Part shown: piece after piece, positions 24,778-37,186 of the stretch | Numbering within the stretch: the first letter of the stretch is position 1 | How the letters are laid out: each line of letters begins with the position of its first letter | NCBI RefSeq assembly: GCF_024679245.1 | Contig: NC_090176.1 | Coordinates: forward strand, 47,073,086 to 47,137,085 | Direction: 5' to 3' | Length of the DNA stretch: 64,000 nt | Source: Pseudorasbora parva | Lineage: Eukaryota; Chordata; Actinopteri; Cypriniformes; Gobionidae | Notes under the pieces: model-generated | Databases searched by the model: none | Told to the model about the DNA's origin: nothing | What the model saw: the letters and a program-made list of their open reading frames with translations, nothing else | Translations under genes and position numbers: made by a program

Positions 24778-25301
24778 AGCCTGACAAGCCAGACCCACAT
24801 CAAGATGTTTGGTCTGGAAACTCACCATTGACAGCTCAATCCGAGGGGCGGATAAACGGTTGTCTTTCAAACTCCCTCTGCACGCGATAGGATAGCGCTA
24901 CACCAACCAGAGCAACGAAGGTGAAACAGAGCTCTTTGACAGATTAAACATTCGCCGTATCCGGTCGACAAAACTCTGAACACATCTTCCCTTTTTAAGA
25001 ATGACTTCAGTGCCGTTCTTTGTTCTTTTCTCAGAGAAAAGCTTAACTCCAAGTCTTCCAGAGTCGCGGTCAAAGCTGATTCAAAAGACCGCCGCCGTTC
25101 GGCAGTTTCTGTGTTTACTAGAAGCACGCAAACGCAACTCGGCCGTCGTCATTATGGCCCCGCCCGCCGACTCTATACACGACATGATTGGCCCGTCCAG
25201 ATTGTGAGGAACACAGCTCAGAAAGGTATTGAGAGTTCCTAGACGACACTTGCGGGCAGATTAAATTTGCTGCCGCTAGGGTGCGTCTAGATTTCTAGGC
25301 T
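24778..25301. mobile_element. hAT-like MITE (AGCCTGACAAGCC family), copy 1
   Basis: It starts AGCCTGACAAGCCAGACC and ends CTAGATTTCTAGGCT, and aligns along its length with 60344-60852. No target duplication is visible here, unlike the 60-kb copy. Overlapping reading frames on both strands are shared between the copies but show no transposase motif. Confidence 0.75.
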
Positions 25302-25448
25302 AATCAAGTGTGGTTTGCTGTTGAAAATCTTATCGCATCGCATCTGGTTAGGACACGGCGTTTAGTTTAAATTCCCTTTTCAAAGCTGCAACAGAACTAC
25401 CGAGAAGCATCATTACCTGTTTATTTCCCCTGCTTGTCTAAATGCTAA
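25302..25448. other. No feature recognised
   Basis: A short spacer between two elements. Confidence 0.4.
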
Positions 25449-26102
25449 AGGTGCACTATGCAACTTTCCGTCCACTGGAGGGCGCCTATTCTAAACAAAG
25501 GTGTAGTTTGATGACGCCAAGTGTGAGCGCAGTATCTTGGGACATGTGGTCTTCACCTCACAGCCGGTGGAAAATAGGACTCGGGCAGAAATCATGTTCA
25601 TGGATGCGGTTACTGTAGTGTAAAGCAGAGCAGGACCGAGTGTTGTGGGGCTGAGCACGGCCGCTGGAGCGATTGTTACACAAACACACGCCTCGTGAGA
25701 ACCGAGACTTTTATTATGACAGGACGGGACACAGTCGCCGGGCACTCGCACTTCGGCTTTTTCCGGTCAGGTAAGGCAGCTCTGTTTATCATATCAGATA
25801 CATTTAAGTGTGTTTAAAATGATATTATGATGTTACTCTGTGTGTTCGCTCGGCGCTGCTGTGACATGTTCACACTGCTAAGAGTAAAGCGCTGCTGCAG
25901 AATAACACCGAGGGTAACGCAGATATGACGCGATTGACAGGCGACTCGCTCAAACGCTATGCTGAAACGTCCCGGGTCCTTGGTTAAAATAGCAATTTTC
26001 TCACAATTTACAAATAATTGGAAACATTTAGGATATTGTAGGTACTCAACTGAACAAAATATATAACACTGGCCTAGTGGTTTTTGGATATTTCACTGCA
26101 AA
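25449..26102 (-). mobile_element. TTAA-type element, AGGTGCA family, copy 1
   Basis: Inverted relative to the copy at 35981-36450. The shared text includes CTTTCCGTCCACTGGAGG, GGACATGTGGTCTTCACCTC, TCATGTTCATGGAT and GCCGCTGGAGCGATTGTT. It begins AAGGTGCACTATGC and runs to about 26102 (TGGATATTTCACTGCAAAAA), where the other terminus should follow but is lost. A minus-strand frame of 86 codons at 25491-25751 corresponds to a frame in the second copy. Confidence 0.75.
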
Positions 26103-26344
26103 AACTGCCATACGCAAACGCCGCCTCCGGCCTACCCATAATGACAAAGTTTGTTTGAAATCTTTACCTGTTGACTACTTATTTCAGGTAGTTGAGGCAA
26201 CTGCTGGTTGTAGTGTTTGCAATTTGTCATTAAATTTGCAATTCTGTTTGATGGTGTCACAGAAACTACACACATCACCTTTTAATAATGATGCTACTAT
26301 CTGTTGTAGTAACCCCGAATTACCATAAATGACTAAGTTTACTA

Positions 26345-26415
26345 CAGAAAACAAAATAATAATAATTTGTTACATTTTATACAGCGCTTTTCTGGGTACT
26401 CAAAGCAATTTACAA
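26345..26415 (-). mobile_element. Short LINE 3' tail
   Basis: Minus-strand reading gives TTTGAGTACCCAGAAAAGCG then CTGTATAAAATG and ATTATTATTATTTTG, a LINE-like 3' end with tandem tail. Only about 70 bp are present. Confidence 0.5.
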
Positions 26416-27486
<1,071 letters not shown>

Positions 27487-27629
27487 CTTTATACTATATA
27501 GCATATCTCAGCTGCTTGATTGATTGTATCATTACAAAATGTAAATTGCATGTAATAAAGCATTCATTTACTGTTAAGTGCATGTAACAGATGCAAATTA
27601 GCTATCTTAGCTAACTCTGGCACAACATT

Positions 27630-27648
27630 TGTGTTGTGAATGGTCCCT

Positions 27649-27701
<53 letters not shown>

Positions 27702-27716
27702 ACAAACAAACATGTG
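27630..27716 (+). repeat. (TAAA)n tract after a LINE-like tail
   Basis: GAATGGTCCCTGTTAAATAAA leads into (TAAA)n at about 27653-27702, then AACAAACAAACA. This arrangement is typical of a LINE 3' end. Confidence 0.55.
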
Positions 27717-29050
27717 TAAAGGACACTGTAAAAAAAAAAGTTACACCAAACTTGCTAAATGCATAATGTATAATAATGAAGACATAAGGATATTATAAAC
27801 AAAAACATGATTTTGAGCAAAGCTGCCTGAATTAATGTCTATTGTGAAAAGTGTTATAAAAATAAATTTGACTTTTGATTAAAGAAATAGCATGTCTTTC
27901 TAATTTGACAAGGAAATTTAGTTTGTCAGCAATACAAATTATTCTACAAATTGGAATAGTTTGAATAGATTCTGCAGCAGTGCATAATGCATCATGAGCA
28001 AAATGATTGATCATCAATGCGTGACTCAAACTCACTCAGCAGGCAGTTCCTTCAGTTCTCACAGGACATGAATCACATGCTTGTCTTCACTACTATTGAT
28101 AGTGCCATATTGCTGCTCATTTGCATAAAGTAACTTTTCTCAACTTTTGTCAATGGACACACCCACATCACTGTGTTGCCAGAACTTATGGAAAAAGAAT
28201 GACTTCCGGTCGCTGTATGTGTGAACGCCCCTGAATAATGTTAAGCAGGCACTAGTCTGCTCATTTCTAAAACAGGAAAATATAAATAATTTGCAGAGGG
28301 AGTAATTTTGGCCGATGCCCTGAGGTAATAACTTCGATTTATGGTGGAAAACTCAAAGGGCCTTTGAATTAATTCCTGTATCTCAGTGCGCTCGCTACAA
28401 AACACAAGAGAGAATGTGCAAGACATCACAAGGCTACATCTGAAGGTCAAATTTCAAAGTTTTTTCCTATAAAAACAGTTTAAAGCGGGCATATTTTTTG
28501 ATAGCTATACGGCACATAAATAGCATACAGATCAGCGCTATAAACCAAAACCACTTTGAAAAAGGTTGATATATTTGAGAGTTTAGAGTAAAGAAGCCGA
28601 GAAAAGTTTGTTTTCTATTATAGAACAACTGTGCACTTTGGTACAAAAAAACAAAACAGCAATCCAACCTTTTCAGAGGCATTCCGCCATATCGTACCTC
28701 AGATATGACCTTCCTCCAGTATAGCATTGTCTCTCCTCTCTTCTCCAACCATCTGTGGAAAGACGACAAGAGGTTATTAGAGAGGGGCTGAGAATAGGAA
28801 TAGAAAATATAGCTACGAGCAGCAATTATGGGACTTGTACTGCAGCAGCAGAGATGCTGTAGTTTTACAAATGTGCAAAGAAGCAGAGGATAGCAGAATT
28901 ATTATTTGCAATTGACCACCAGGGGACATTGTCTCTCCCCCCCCATTTGTATGAGAGGATTAATGAAATTAAAAAGGAGGACATTTATTATATCTGACCT
29001 CGGAAAGATGGATATCACTGTAGCTACTCCAAAAGACTTTGATAAAAAAA
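27717..29050. other. No gene recognised
   Basis: Unassigned. 28790-28920 (GCTACGAGCAGCAATTATGG) looks like an old dispersed repeat. Frames up to 100 codons on the minus strand (28467-28769) carry no domain. Confidence 0.35.
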
Positions 29051-29055
29051 ATCTA

Positions 29056-29470
29056 AGTAGTGATGCACTGAATTTTGAACAACCGGAATATATATAGCCG
29101 AAACAACAACAAAATCGGGCTCGAATGAACAATTTTTAAAGGGCCGAAATAATTTACTGAAAAAAAGTTAGCCCTTTTTTTCCTACAATGACACGTTTTA
29201 ACTGTGTCCGCATCTATTTCACACACACAACGTGGATAAGCTACAACATGTCAGCAGTGCGGATACTCTAAACTGTGACCAAATAGTCAAATTTGCTCAG
29301 TTGAAATATCAAGAGGCGGCTGAACTTTAGTATGGCTGGTTTAATTTATTACGTGAACACGACACTCTGAACAGCATTCAGAGTTTAATTACCAAAAGTA
29401 AATTAAAGGCAGGGTATTGGATTTGCTCCAGAAAAGTTTTTTTTTTGTTACGCTGGCTGAAAGTCACTTC
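29056..29470 (+). repeat. Possible hAT 5' remnant
   Basis: AGTAGTGATGCACTGAATTT at the left resembles hAT termini, and GGGCCGAAATAATTTACTGA is typical subterminal text. No transposase frame and no right end. Confidence 0.4.
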
Positions 29471-29795
29471 ATGTATATAATTGTTTGTGGAAGGCGTAGG
29501 ACCATGAAATCATAGCACTTGGTCCAAATCACTAAGTCACCAAGCACCACAAACAAACAGCAGGCACCTTTTACAGTTCCTCCTCAACTAAAACAACCAG
29601 CTTATGCTGCGTTCACACCATAACTACTTTCATTTGGAAAAGATTAACCTGTGCTGAGTTGTTCGTAGCTCAAATTTATGTGTTTCAGTGACAACACTAT
29701 CAACGATGAAATGAATCTGCAGCAGTCAGGGAGCATAGGTCAGTTGTTTAGGTTCATTATTATCGTAACATTATGTGCTTTGAGACATGATAGTG

Positions 29796-30334
29796 CAGGG
29801 CTATTCAAATCTAAAGCTTGGAACATACTCTGCAAGAAAAAAGAAATTTGTTCATTTTCTCGAGGTGGCAAGAACAAGAACAAAGTTCGTTCTGGCAGTA
29901 CATTCCATACTTCAGGAGAAATGCAGGTGCCGATCATCTGCGTTTCTCTGCATTAACCACGCCTACTTTAAATGTCTGACCAAATCACACAATAGTTCTC
30001 AGACACCCGCAAGAAAAAAAGTTCTGCTCAGGCGATGTGTCGAGAACAAGCTGCGAGAACTCCCAAACCAGGGCTGCAAGAACAAAATGACATCATTTGG
30101 ATCTCGCAGCCCCGGAAGCGAGAACTTTTTTCTCTGTTCTTGCGGAGTATGTTGAAGCCTTTACCCTGTAGGGCCAATGTGCTGCAGAGTTTAGCTCAAA
30201 CCTTGATGAAACACACCTGTGATTTTTGTAATGATCCTGAAGAAATTGATTAGCATGTTCAGGTGTGTTTGATTAGGGTTGGAGCTAAAGTCTGCACCCT
30301 ATTGGCCCTCCGGGGTAAGATCTGAATAGCCCTG
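29796..30334. mobile_element. CAGGG-ended MITE, interrupted
   Basis: The left end CAGGGCTATTCAAATC mirrors the right end GATCTGAATAGCCCTG. The right half has its own foldback (GTTTAGCTCAAACCTTGATG against GATTAGGGTTGGAGCTAAA). A second element occupies 29813-30162. No clean target duplication. Confidence 0.65.
29813..30162. mobile_element. Nested element with GGAACATACTC ends
   Basis: The left end AAAGCTTGGAACATACTC, then TGCAAGAA, mirrors the right end TTCTTGCGGAGTATGTTGAA. It sits inside the CAGGG element, immediately after its left terminal repeat, so it inserted later. Interior GAACAAGAAC/GTTCTTG motifs recur. No coding domain. Confidence 0.65.
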
Positions 30335-30636
30335 GGTCCTATACCATGAAGCCGGTTTAGTTGTTTAGCCAGATATGTTTAAGCTCAGTTTGGGCCAATC
30401 CTGGGTTTTAGGTACCATTAAAGTGGTTTGGCTTTCAGCTGTGTTCATCTCCATAGGCAGGTTATGATCTGGATAAGAGATCTCAAATTGAAATTGGACC
30501 AATCAGCTTTGAGTAAAGTGACACACCTCTGATGCAATAAAGTCACTCGCTCCCCTGTTTCTACTCCATATTAAACGTCACTAGATAGCAAATGGTTTTT
30601 AAAGACTAAAGTGTCTGACTTTTAACAATGCTTATT

Positions 30637-30639
<3 letters not shown>

Positions 30640-30693
<54 letters not shown>
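30640..30693 (+). repeat. (AAT)n microsatellite
   Basis: About 18 perfect trinucleotide units. Confidence 0.95.
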
Positions 30694-30695
<2 letters not shown>

Positions 30696-31182
30696 ATTTT
30701 AAATGATTAAGATATAATTTAGGTAATTTTAGTGAATCAATCATTAATAGGCACTTTGTTAAAATTTATATAAATAGCCTATATAAAGTAATTCAAATAA
30801 GCTTTAAAATCAATAAATAAAGCTGAGCGTAAATATTCAATTCTCTCTAAATATCAATTAAACTAACTTAACTTTTACTTGCATTGACATATTTTTTTCA
30901 AATGTTTAAATTCTTAATATTTTTCAATCATGTAATATTCTGAAGAAGAGAGAAATTAATCTCACTCAATTTTGTGAGAATTGAATCTCTGTTCGCTCAG
31001 CATGTGATTGGCTGTTCACTGCTGATGTCACATCACTGATCCACAGCATGTCATTGGTTGTTCACTGCTGATGTCACAGCTAAACTCCTGACCTCAGGAT
31101 CAAAGCCTGAGTTGACAGAGAAAGCTGAAGATCAGCATCATGGGACCAACAAAGCCTACATAGATTGGTTTGGTTTCGTTAA

Positions 31183-32390
31183 AGGGGGGGTGAAACACTC
31201 AGTTTCAGTCAGTGTCATGTCAATCTTGAGTACCTATAGAGTAGCATTGCATCCTGCATATCTCCAAAAAGTTTTTATTTTTTTAATAATTATATAAGAA
31301 AGATGCGCTGTTCCGAGTCTTTCCGAAAAAAGCCGAGCGGGTGGGGGCGTGTCGTGTGAGCGGAGCTAAATAATGACGTGTGCAGCAGCGCGCTGTGTGT
31401 TGAGTCGAGTGCATCCCTAACAGCGGAAAAAAACTTTATTCAAAATAAAAATATGGCTTTTAATCGGATACAGCCATACATCTATGATCCGGAATCAGAC
31501 CCAGAGGCTGCAGTTGAACAGGAGCAGCAGCAAAAACGACTAGAGCAGGACGTCTGTATGTGGTAAGTTACAAGTTATACACTAACTATATAATATGCTT
31601 AGCGGCTTGTGTTATTTACATATTTATACTTGAATTATATCGTCGTATTTTTGTCTTTGAAGGTGTACATGTGGGAAGTGCAGTTGTGCACGTGTGTTTG
31701 TGTGTTTACGCGTGGTTTGTGTAGACAGTAAGGTGACTAAAAGCAGTCTCACTCACCCTTCTAACGTTGGGACTGCTCCATCCTTCAGCATTAGGCGATT
31801 GGGAAAATTCGGCGTCGAGCTGGGCCTTGTTTATAAAACAGCGAACAGATATAAACATTCGCGCAACTCAGTTGCTGATCCGGAAAAGCAAATTACATCC
31901 ACTGTTGCCTTAACGCGGGGTTTTTGGCGAATCTGTGCAGGACTGTCTTGGTCTGGCAACCAAAAACCCACTTTTTTGGTGACATTGTTATGTGCTATGT
32001 GTAATTGTCACCTGTCCAGCATCCTACAAGCCCCGCTTTGATGGGCGTAGGCTGTTGCTTTCGCTCTCTCCCTCGCTCTCTCTCACGCGCAGGCTGTTGC
32101 TTTCGCTCTCTCCCTCGCTCTCTCCCTCGCTCTCTCTCACGCGCTTCCGGTAGAATTGTCCGTAAGGCCCATACAAGGAAATTCCGCCCCCACTAACGTC
32201 AATGGGGACGCATGATCTCAAAAAACTTGCCGAAACTTATGACTAACCGGAAGTAGTATTTTTGACAAAGAAATACTCCCATCAAACGTCCACCTTAACT
32301 TTTGAAACTTTGTCTATGTTTAGTATGGGATTCCAAGTCTTTAACAGTGTAAAAAGATCAGTATGCATGAAACAGCATTTCACCCCCCCT
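31183..32390 (+). mobile_element. TTAA-flanked element carrying a spliced-looking exon pair
   Basis: The perfect inverted ends AGGGGGGGTGAAA and TTTCACCCCCCCT lie between TTAA at 31179-31182 and TTAA at 32391-32394. Removing the element restores a continuous outer MITE with one TTAA. The interior has a GC-rich stretch (31330-31420), an ATG-initiated exon at 31453, a 100-bp GT-AG intron, and a CTCTC-rich block with a direct repeat near 32040-32140. A second, truncated and inverted copy is at 53380-54280. The form is that of a T2/Kolobok-type non-autonomous element. No transposase is seen. Confidence 0.8.
31453..31686 (+). pseudogene. Two-exon fragment with P2X7-tail-like WCxCGxC motif
   Basis: Exon 1 (31453-31562) starts at an ATG and encodes MAFNRIQPYIYDPESDPEAA, then an acidic and glutamine-rich stretch ending EQDVCM. 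A consensus donor GTAAGT follows at 31563. The intron of 100 bp ends in a pyrimidine-rich stretch and AG at 31661-31662. Splicing rebuilds a tryptophan codon and continues WCTCGKCS. The order (short tyrosine/acidic leader, charged helix, then DV..WCxCGxC) resembles the fish proteins related to the cysteine-rich cytoplasmic tail of P2X7 receptors. After CGKCS the frame stays open for a while but loses all resemblance, so the rest of the domain is absent. It lies wholly inside a TTAA-flanked element. It may be a captured host exon or the remains of an element gene. The family link is from memory of motifs only. Confidence 0.5.
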
Positions 32391-32454
32391 TTAACTCAAA
32401 ACTAATCCTGTAACCCTGAGTTTGTTAAACTACCATCATGGTACAGGCCCCTGA

Positions 32455-32941
32455 TGTAGTGTAACTTTGTCACTTGTGATGCTTTTGTTTGTTTTTTGCT
32501 GTATGCATTTTGCATTCCTGTGTTTTGAAGGAGGTGTAGCTTTGGAGACGCTCTGAAGGGAGTGTGAGATCTCATGCTTTCAAAGCTAGCTTGTTATTGC
32601 TAGCCATTTCGAAAAGGCCTACACTACCTTTCTAAACTTTATTTTTTGTTTCAGTTTCAGCTAAATTAAAGCGTTAATTTTGGTTTAAGTAAAATAAAAA
32701 AATAAAAAAAATCAACAAAAAAAATCACTGATGCATAACTAGATAAAGTTTCACAGACTTCTAGACAAGTTTCATGTCCATATATCAAAACTTTGCAAAG
32801 ATACAGCTTCACTTTGCTGTACTCCCGATTATATTTGCATTTGAAAATCATCAGATATCCAATTTACACGGCTCTGTCAAGATCATTGCCAAGCCTTTTG
32901 ATAAAGACTGGGGGGAAAAAATGGTTAAAAAAAAAAAACTG
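32455..32941. other. No gene recognised
   Basis: Unassigned AT-rich sequence with A-rich runs. Confidence 0.4.
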
Positions 32942-33420
32942 AAGTGCCCCATTATGCTATTTTAAAGGTATCTCACAATGTTTACATGCATCGAAGGTCA
33001 AACCACAACACCTTCATTTTCTCAACACACTGCTCATCACATTTCTTATAGAGTCAATAGCGTTAGATTTAGCACGAGTCTTCATCCTTTTAAAATGCAT
33101 GAAAAGTACAGTCACAGAGCAGAAAACAAAGTCTTCTCGACATGTCGACAACACAAACCAAACTCTTCCCGTCTCAGCTAGAAAAACACAGTGTTTGAGG
33201 GCATCAAAGTAGACGTTCCTCGCAGGCAGCCACTGAAGACTATAGGTTGGCATTATGCAAGTTTGTTACATTGTAGGCATGTAACATGAATTGAGACTTG
33301 AACTGCTGACGACTTTTTACAGTGGTTCAGAATCAATTCTTTCTTTTATGAGACAATAACATTATTTGTAGTGCACTTTGATCTTTAAAACTTTTGTAGA
33401 CTCACAGAAGCAACACCAGT
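32942..33420 (+). repeat. AAGTGCCCC MITE, 3'-truncated
   Basis: The left end AAGTGCCCCATTATGCTATT and interior motifs (TTTACATGCATCGAAGGTC; CAACACAAACCAAACTCTTC; GCACTTTGATCTTTAAAAC) match the copies at 49444-49998 and 58510-59689. The right end is missing. Confidence 0.7.
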
Positions 33421-33967
33421 TATTTTGCCATGAGATTTATTATATTTATATGTCAGGTATAGGAGAGGGAGGTTATGGGAGAGATAGTCTTCATTCCCTA
33501 CTTTCTCTTTTTTTCTGGATCAGTACACAAAAGGATGGGCTTTTATATGCTGAGCAAAGAAACTTACAATTGCCTTACAAGGTAAAAAACACGTTTAAAA
33601 TAGAAGGCATACCTCATCTATAGGCTACACACTCATTCTTTCTCACTCCTTATAAAAAAATATATTGAAAGTTCTTCAGATGTACATCATTTGAACATAT
33701 GCAACATTCAGAAATGATCTCTTCTCCGTGTGCCTGATATATGATAACATGTTCATGCAGTCTTCAGCTCATGCATCTCCTAAAACCTCCTCATGCACTT
33801 AAACTTAGATACATAATACATCTGATTATGAATATTCATGAATAATACTGAAAAAATATTAATAATGAAATTTTAGTCTTACATATTGAAAAATAGCCAT
33901 ATTACATGCATGATGACAGAAAATCTAGTACTATTAGCCAAACAATCAATAGAAAAACACTTACATT
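33421..33967. other. No gene recognised
   Basis: AT-rich, with ATGAATATTCATGAATAAT palindromic text at about 33827. No element ends. Confidence 0.4.
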
Positions 33968-35246
33968 GGTAACACTTTAGAATAATGATCCATCATTAAT
34001 CAGTAACTATGCAGGAGGACTAATGAGTGTTACTACATTAACACTTCAGCTTAACTAACATGAAAAAATCTTAACTAATCAGTAAGAAATATTGAATTTA
34101 GGATGAAGATACTTACTTATTAGGTAATTCATAATTAATGAATGAGATTAAGAACTAATAATCACTAAGATTAAGAATCACTAAAAACTAATACGTATGA
34201 CAAATAATTAATTACTAATCACAGCATTAGTGTGTCTGAGATGTGAGCAATTGTCTTTTACTCTTAATGTGGTCATAAAATGCATCACTAATTACTCAAG
34301 TGTTACCTTGTCACTCTGAATGGACCATTATTTTAAAGTGAGAGAGCTTTTTTCACTTTAAAACAATGGTTCAGATCACTAGTAGTCCCTGCAGAGTTAC
34401 TAGGTAACACTTGAGAAATTAATAGTAATGCATTTTATGACTATATTCAGAGTAAAAAAGATGACTGATTACACCTCAGACACAAAATAATGCTCTTTAC
34501 AATTGGTCAGTTATTTAAAGGTCCCGTTCTTCGTGTGTTTTAGAAGATTTGATTATGTTTACAGTGTGCAATATAACATGTTTTCAGTTAGTTGTTGTTT
34601 CACGTGTAAAAAAAACAGTATTTTTCACACAATTTACTTATCTGTACAGTGCTGTTTCCTCTGTCCTACGGCCTGATGATTTCCTTGTTCTATGAAGTTC
34701 CTCCTCCAGAAATACGTAACGAGTTCTGATTGGGCCAGCGCTTCACGTGTTGTGATTGGACAGCAGTTTAGCGCACTTTGCCCGGAAAGGTCCTGCCTCT
34801 TACCATAACGGGGAGATGCAAGCGCTGAATGCGCGCTCTTCTCCACGTGGGAGAGCAACAAGACCACGCCCCCTATTTCACGTGTTCTTGTGGGCGGAGG
34901 GTTAGTCAACAAATGGTTCTAGTGACGTCATTACATCCCTGCACTTCCTGCTGTAGTACAAACCGGCCGTTCGCTGTAGGCTTTGAACGGGAACTTCTGT
35001 TAAATAAAATATCTCGCTTGGCATTGAACTTTGAGCTTTATAATTTTACAGGTATTATTTATGCTCCAACAGCAACATTTCACACTAACTAAAGTTTGAA
35101 AGATGGAATCGCAAAGAACGGGACCTTTAATAGATATTCACAAGGCTAATCTCATTCTGTAATTATTGATTACTTAATAGTAGTGGCTGAAGTGTTAATG
35201 TATTCATATTCATTAGTCCTGCATAGTTACTTTTTCAAGTGTTACC
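33968..35246. mobile_element. Large foldback element with near-perfect 8-bp TSD
   Basis: The ends GGTAACACTT and AAGTGTTACC are inverted, and the arms continue (AACTATGCAGGAGGACTAAT against ATTAGTCCTGCATAGTT). A further inverted pair lies at 34220-34305 and 34402-34490. The flanks CTTACATT (33960-33967) and ATTACATT (35247-35254) match at 7 of 8 positions, consistent with hAT. A TTAA element is nested at 34519-35126. Confidence 0.75.
34519..35126. mobile_element. Nested TTAA element (AGGTCCCGTTCTT ends)
   Basis: The inverted ends AGGTCCCGTTCTT and AAAGAACGGGACCT have TTAA on both sides (34515-34518 and 35127-35130). The 608-bp interior is non-coding, GC-richer than its surroundings, and contains CACGTG motifs. 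It inserted into the right arm of the foldback above. Confidence 0.85.
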
Positions 35247-35254
35247 ATTACATT

Positions 35255-35957
35255 TCTAGACCACATGGTTAAAAAGATGAGCAGAAATGTAAGTGCACTT
35301 TTGACCTGTTGATGGCGCTATAGTGTTTAAGAGGCTATAGCCCTAAGATTTCTGAGATTGAAGACCCTCTCCCATCTCTGTGCCAAATTTTCTATCATAC
35401 AGTTCTAGAAGCTGCCATTCAAATACATTGGGTGTCTACACACCTTCGGCCTCTAACAAGCAATAATCAAAAGCAAAAGAGTGAAAGGAAACAAGAAGTC
35501 AGGCTGAAAGAATGAAGACAAGGGGACGGTGATAGAGTGGGGAGGAGATGACATGAAGAGGATGGATGAGAGATGAACGGTTGCATTCCTTTATGAGCCT
35601 GTCAGGCTCTGTGACTGGAACAATTGATTATAAGAGGCGCTTTGTTTGGAAGGTCCACAGCGACCTGTCTGAGAGCGGCCGAGTTGCATTGACGGATACA
35701 GACAGCTCTAAGAGAGGTGAGGCGGCATGTCTTAAAAGGGACAAGAGGGAGAGCTGGACAGCGACAGCATTGCATATGCTCTCTGCCATCCTCCATGTGC
35801 ATTTTTATAATAACTCTACATTTATACAGCCTTAAAGAAGACAGTTTCTGGATGTAGGAAGCTGTCTAACTGACTTGTCTCAGCATCAGACAGCACACCC
35901 CAGATCTAGTCAATTAATTTATAAATCCCTTCTATTTTTTAATAAAAGTCATTTAAG
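35255..35957. other. No gene; old repeat at 35284-35500
   Basis: TTGATGGCGCTATAGTGTTT and following text look like a dispersed repeat without visible ends. The overlapping frames at 35566-35835 lack any domain. Confidence 0.35.
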
Positions 35958-36680
35958 GCCCTGTTTACACCTGGTATTAAAGGTGCAATATGTAGTATTT
36001 TTGCAGCTTTACTCTTAGCAGTGTGAACAAGTGAACACACGGAGTAACGTCATAACATCGTTTTCAACACACTTAAATGTATCTAATATGATAAACAGAG
36101 CTGCATTACCTCATAATCATAACCGGGAGAGCGGATCAGTGCGGGCGCCCGGCGAATGTGTCCCGTCCCGTCATAATAAAAGTCCCGGTGTTCGTGAGGC
36201 GGGTATTTGTTTAACAATCGCTCCAGCGGCCGTGCTCAGGTCCAGAACACTCGGTCCTGCTCTGCTTTACACTACAGTAAGGTTAATAACCAAATCCATG
36301 AACATGATTTCTGCCCGAGTCCTATTTTCCACTGGCTGTGAAGTGAAGACCACATGTCCCAAGATGCTGCGCTCAAACTTTGCATCATCAAACTACACTT
36401 TTGTTTTGCATAGACGCCCTCCAGTGGACGGAAAGTTGCATACTGCACCTTTAAGATGCACTTTGGTCGATTGGATCACAAGCGGATGACACTAAATACA
36501 GGTGTAAACTGAGTCTACAACACTAAGCTTGTTCTATCTCTCCACTTCCAGGGGTAGTTGAAAACTCAATCGACCAGATTGCTTTCATAGTGTAAACGTT
36601 CATGTTCAAACAGCCACAAAAGCCTGCATACTGACGTAACGAGTGAAAACATTATGGGATGCGTGCTAGCCAGACGGGAT
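35958..36680. mobile_element. Outer MITE (GGCCCTGTTTACACC) split at TTAA
   Basis: GGCCCTGTTTACACCTGGTA leads to TTAA. After the inner element the text resumes as GATGCACTTTGGTCGATTGG and later CAGGTGTAAAC, the complement of the left motif GTTTACACCTG. The right boundary is not defined. Confidence 0.6.
35981..36450 (+). mobile_element. TTAA-flanked element, AGGTGCA family, copy 2
   Basis: The ends AGGTGCAATATG and CATACTGCACCT lie between TTAA at 35977-35980 and 36451-36454. It aligns in inverted orientation with 25449-26102. A plus-strand frame (36031-36489) reads across the whole element and shares several stretches with the minus-strand frame of copy 1, such as SMNMISARVLFSTGCEVKTT. No known domain. 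Confidence 0.85.
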
Positions 36681-36825
36681 TTAAACTTTGTCGGCTGGAG
36701 ATCCAAGTATGGTTTGAAGATGAAAAACGTACCAAACACAATGTTCTCTCACCATCCCTGTTTTCGAAAATGCACTCAAAGCATCCGGAGTGATCTTGCA
36801 GCTGTCTGAGCAGAGTATAATAAAT
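36681..36825. other. No feature recognised
   Basis: A short unassigned spacer. Confidence 0.4.
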
Positions 36826-36984
36826 TAAAAACCAATTATTTTAAATTGTAATAATATATCAAACAAAAAACAATACTAGGTTTTTTTTTCTGTATCTTTG
36901 ATCAAATAAATGCAGGCTTGATGAGCAGAAGAAACTTCTTTCAAAAACATTACAAATAGTAATGTGTCCAAACTTTTGGCATGT
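36826..36984 (-). repeat. MITE fragment (CACTACC family, reverse)
   Basis: TTGATCAAATAAATGCAGGC, then TTGATGAGCA, TTCAAAAACATTAC and CCAAACTTTTGGCATGTACT, match the reverse of the family at 8525-9090. Confidence 0.6.

Positions 36985-37186
<202 letters not shown>

Larger units (their letters stand above)
30334..32451. mobile_element. Outer MITE (TACCATGAAGC ends) split by a TTAA element
   Basis: The left end TCCTATACCATGAAGCCGGT mirrors the right end ACCATCATGGTACAGGCCC. The halves are 30334-31182 and 32391-32451, separated by the TTAA element. An (AAT)n array lies in the left half. GATTGGCTGTTCACTGCTGA and CATTGGTTGTTCACTGCTGA form a short direct repeat at 31006 and 31051. Confidence 0.65.

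Noticed and set aside
25001..25207. Frame shared with 60489-60815 as a conserved gene
   Set aside because: Both are copies of one hAT-like MITE. Similarity follows the DNA on both strands, and no protein motif is seen.
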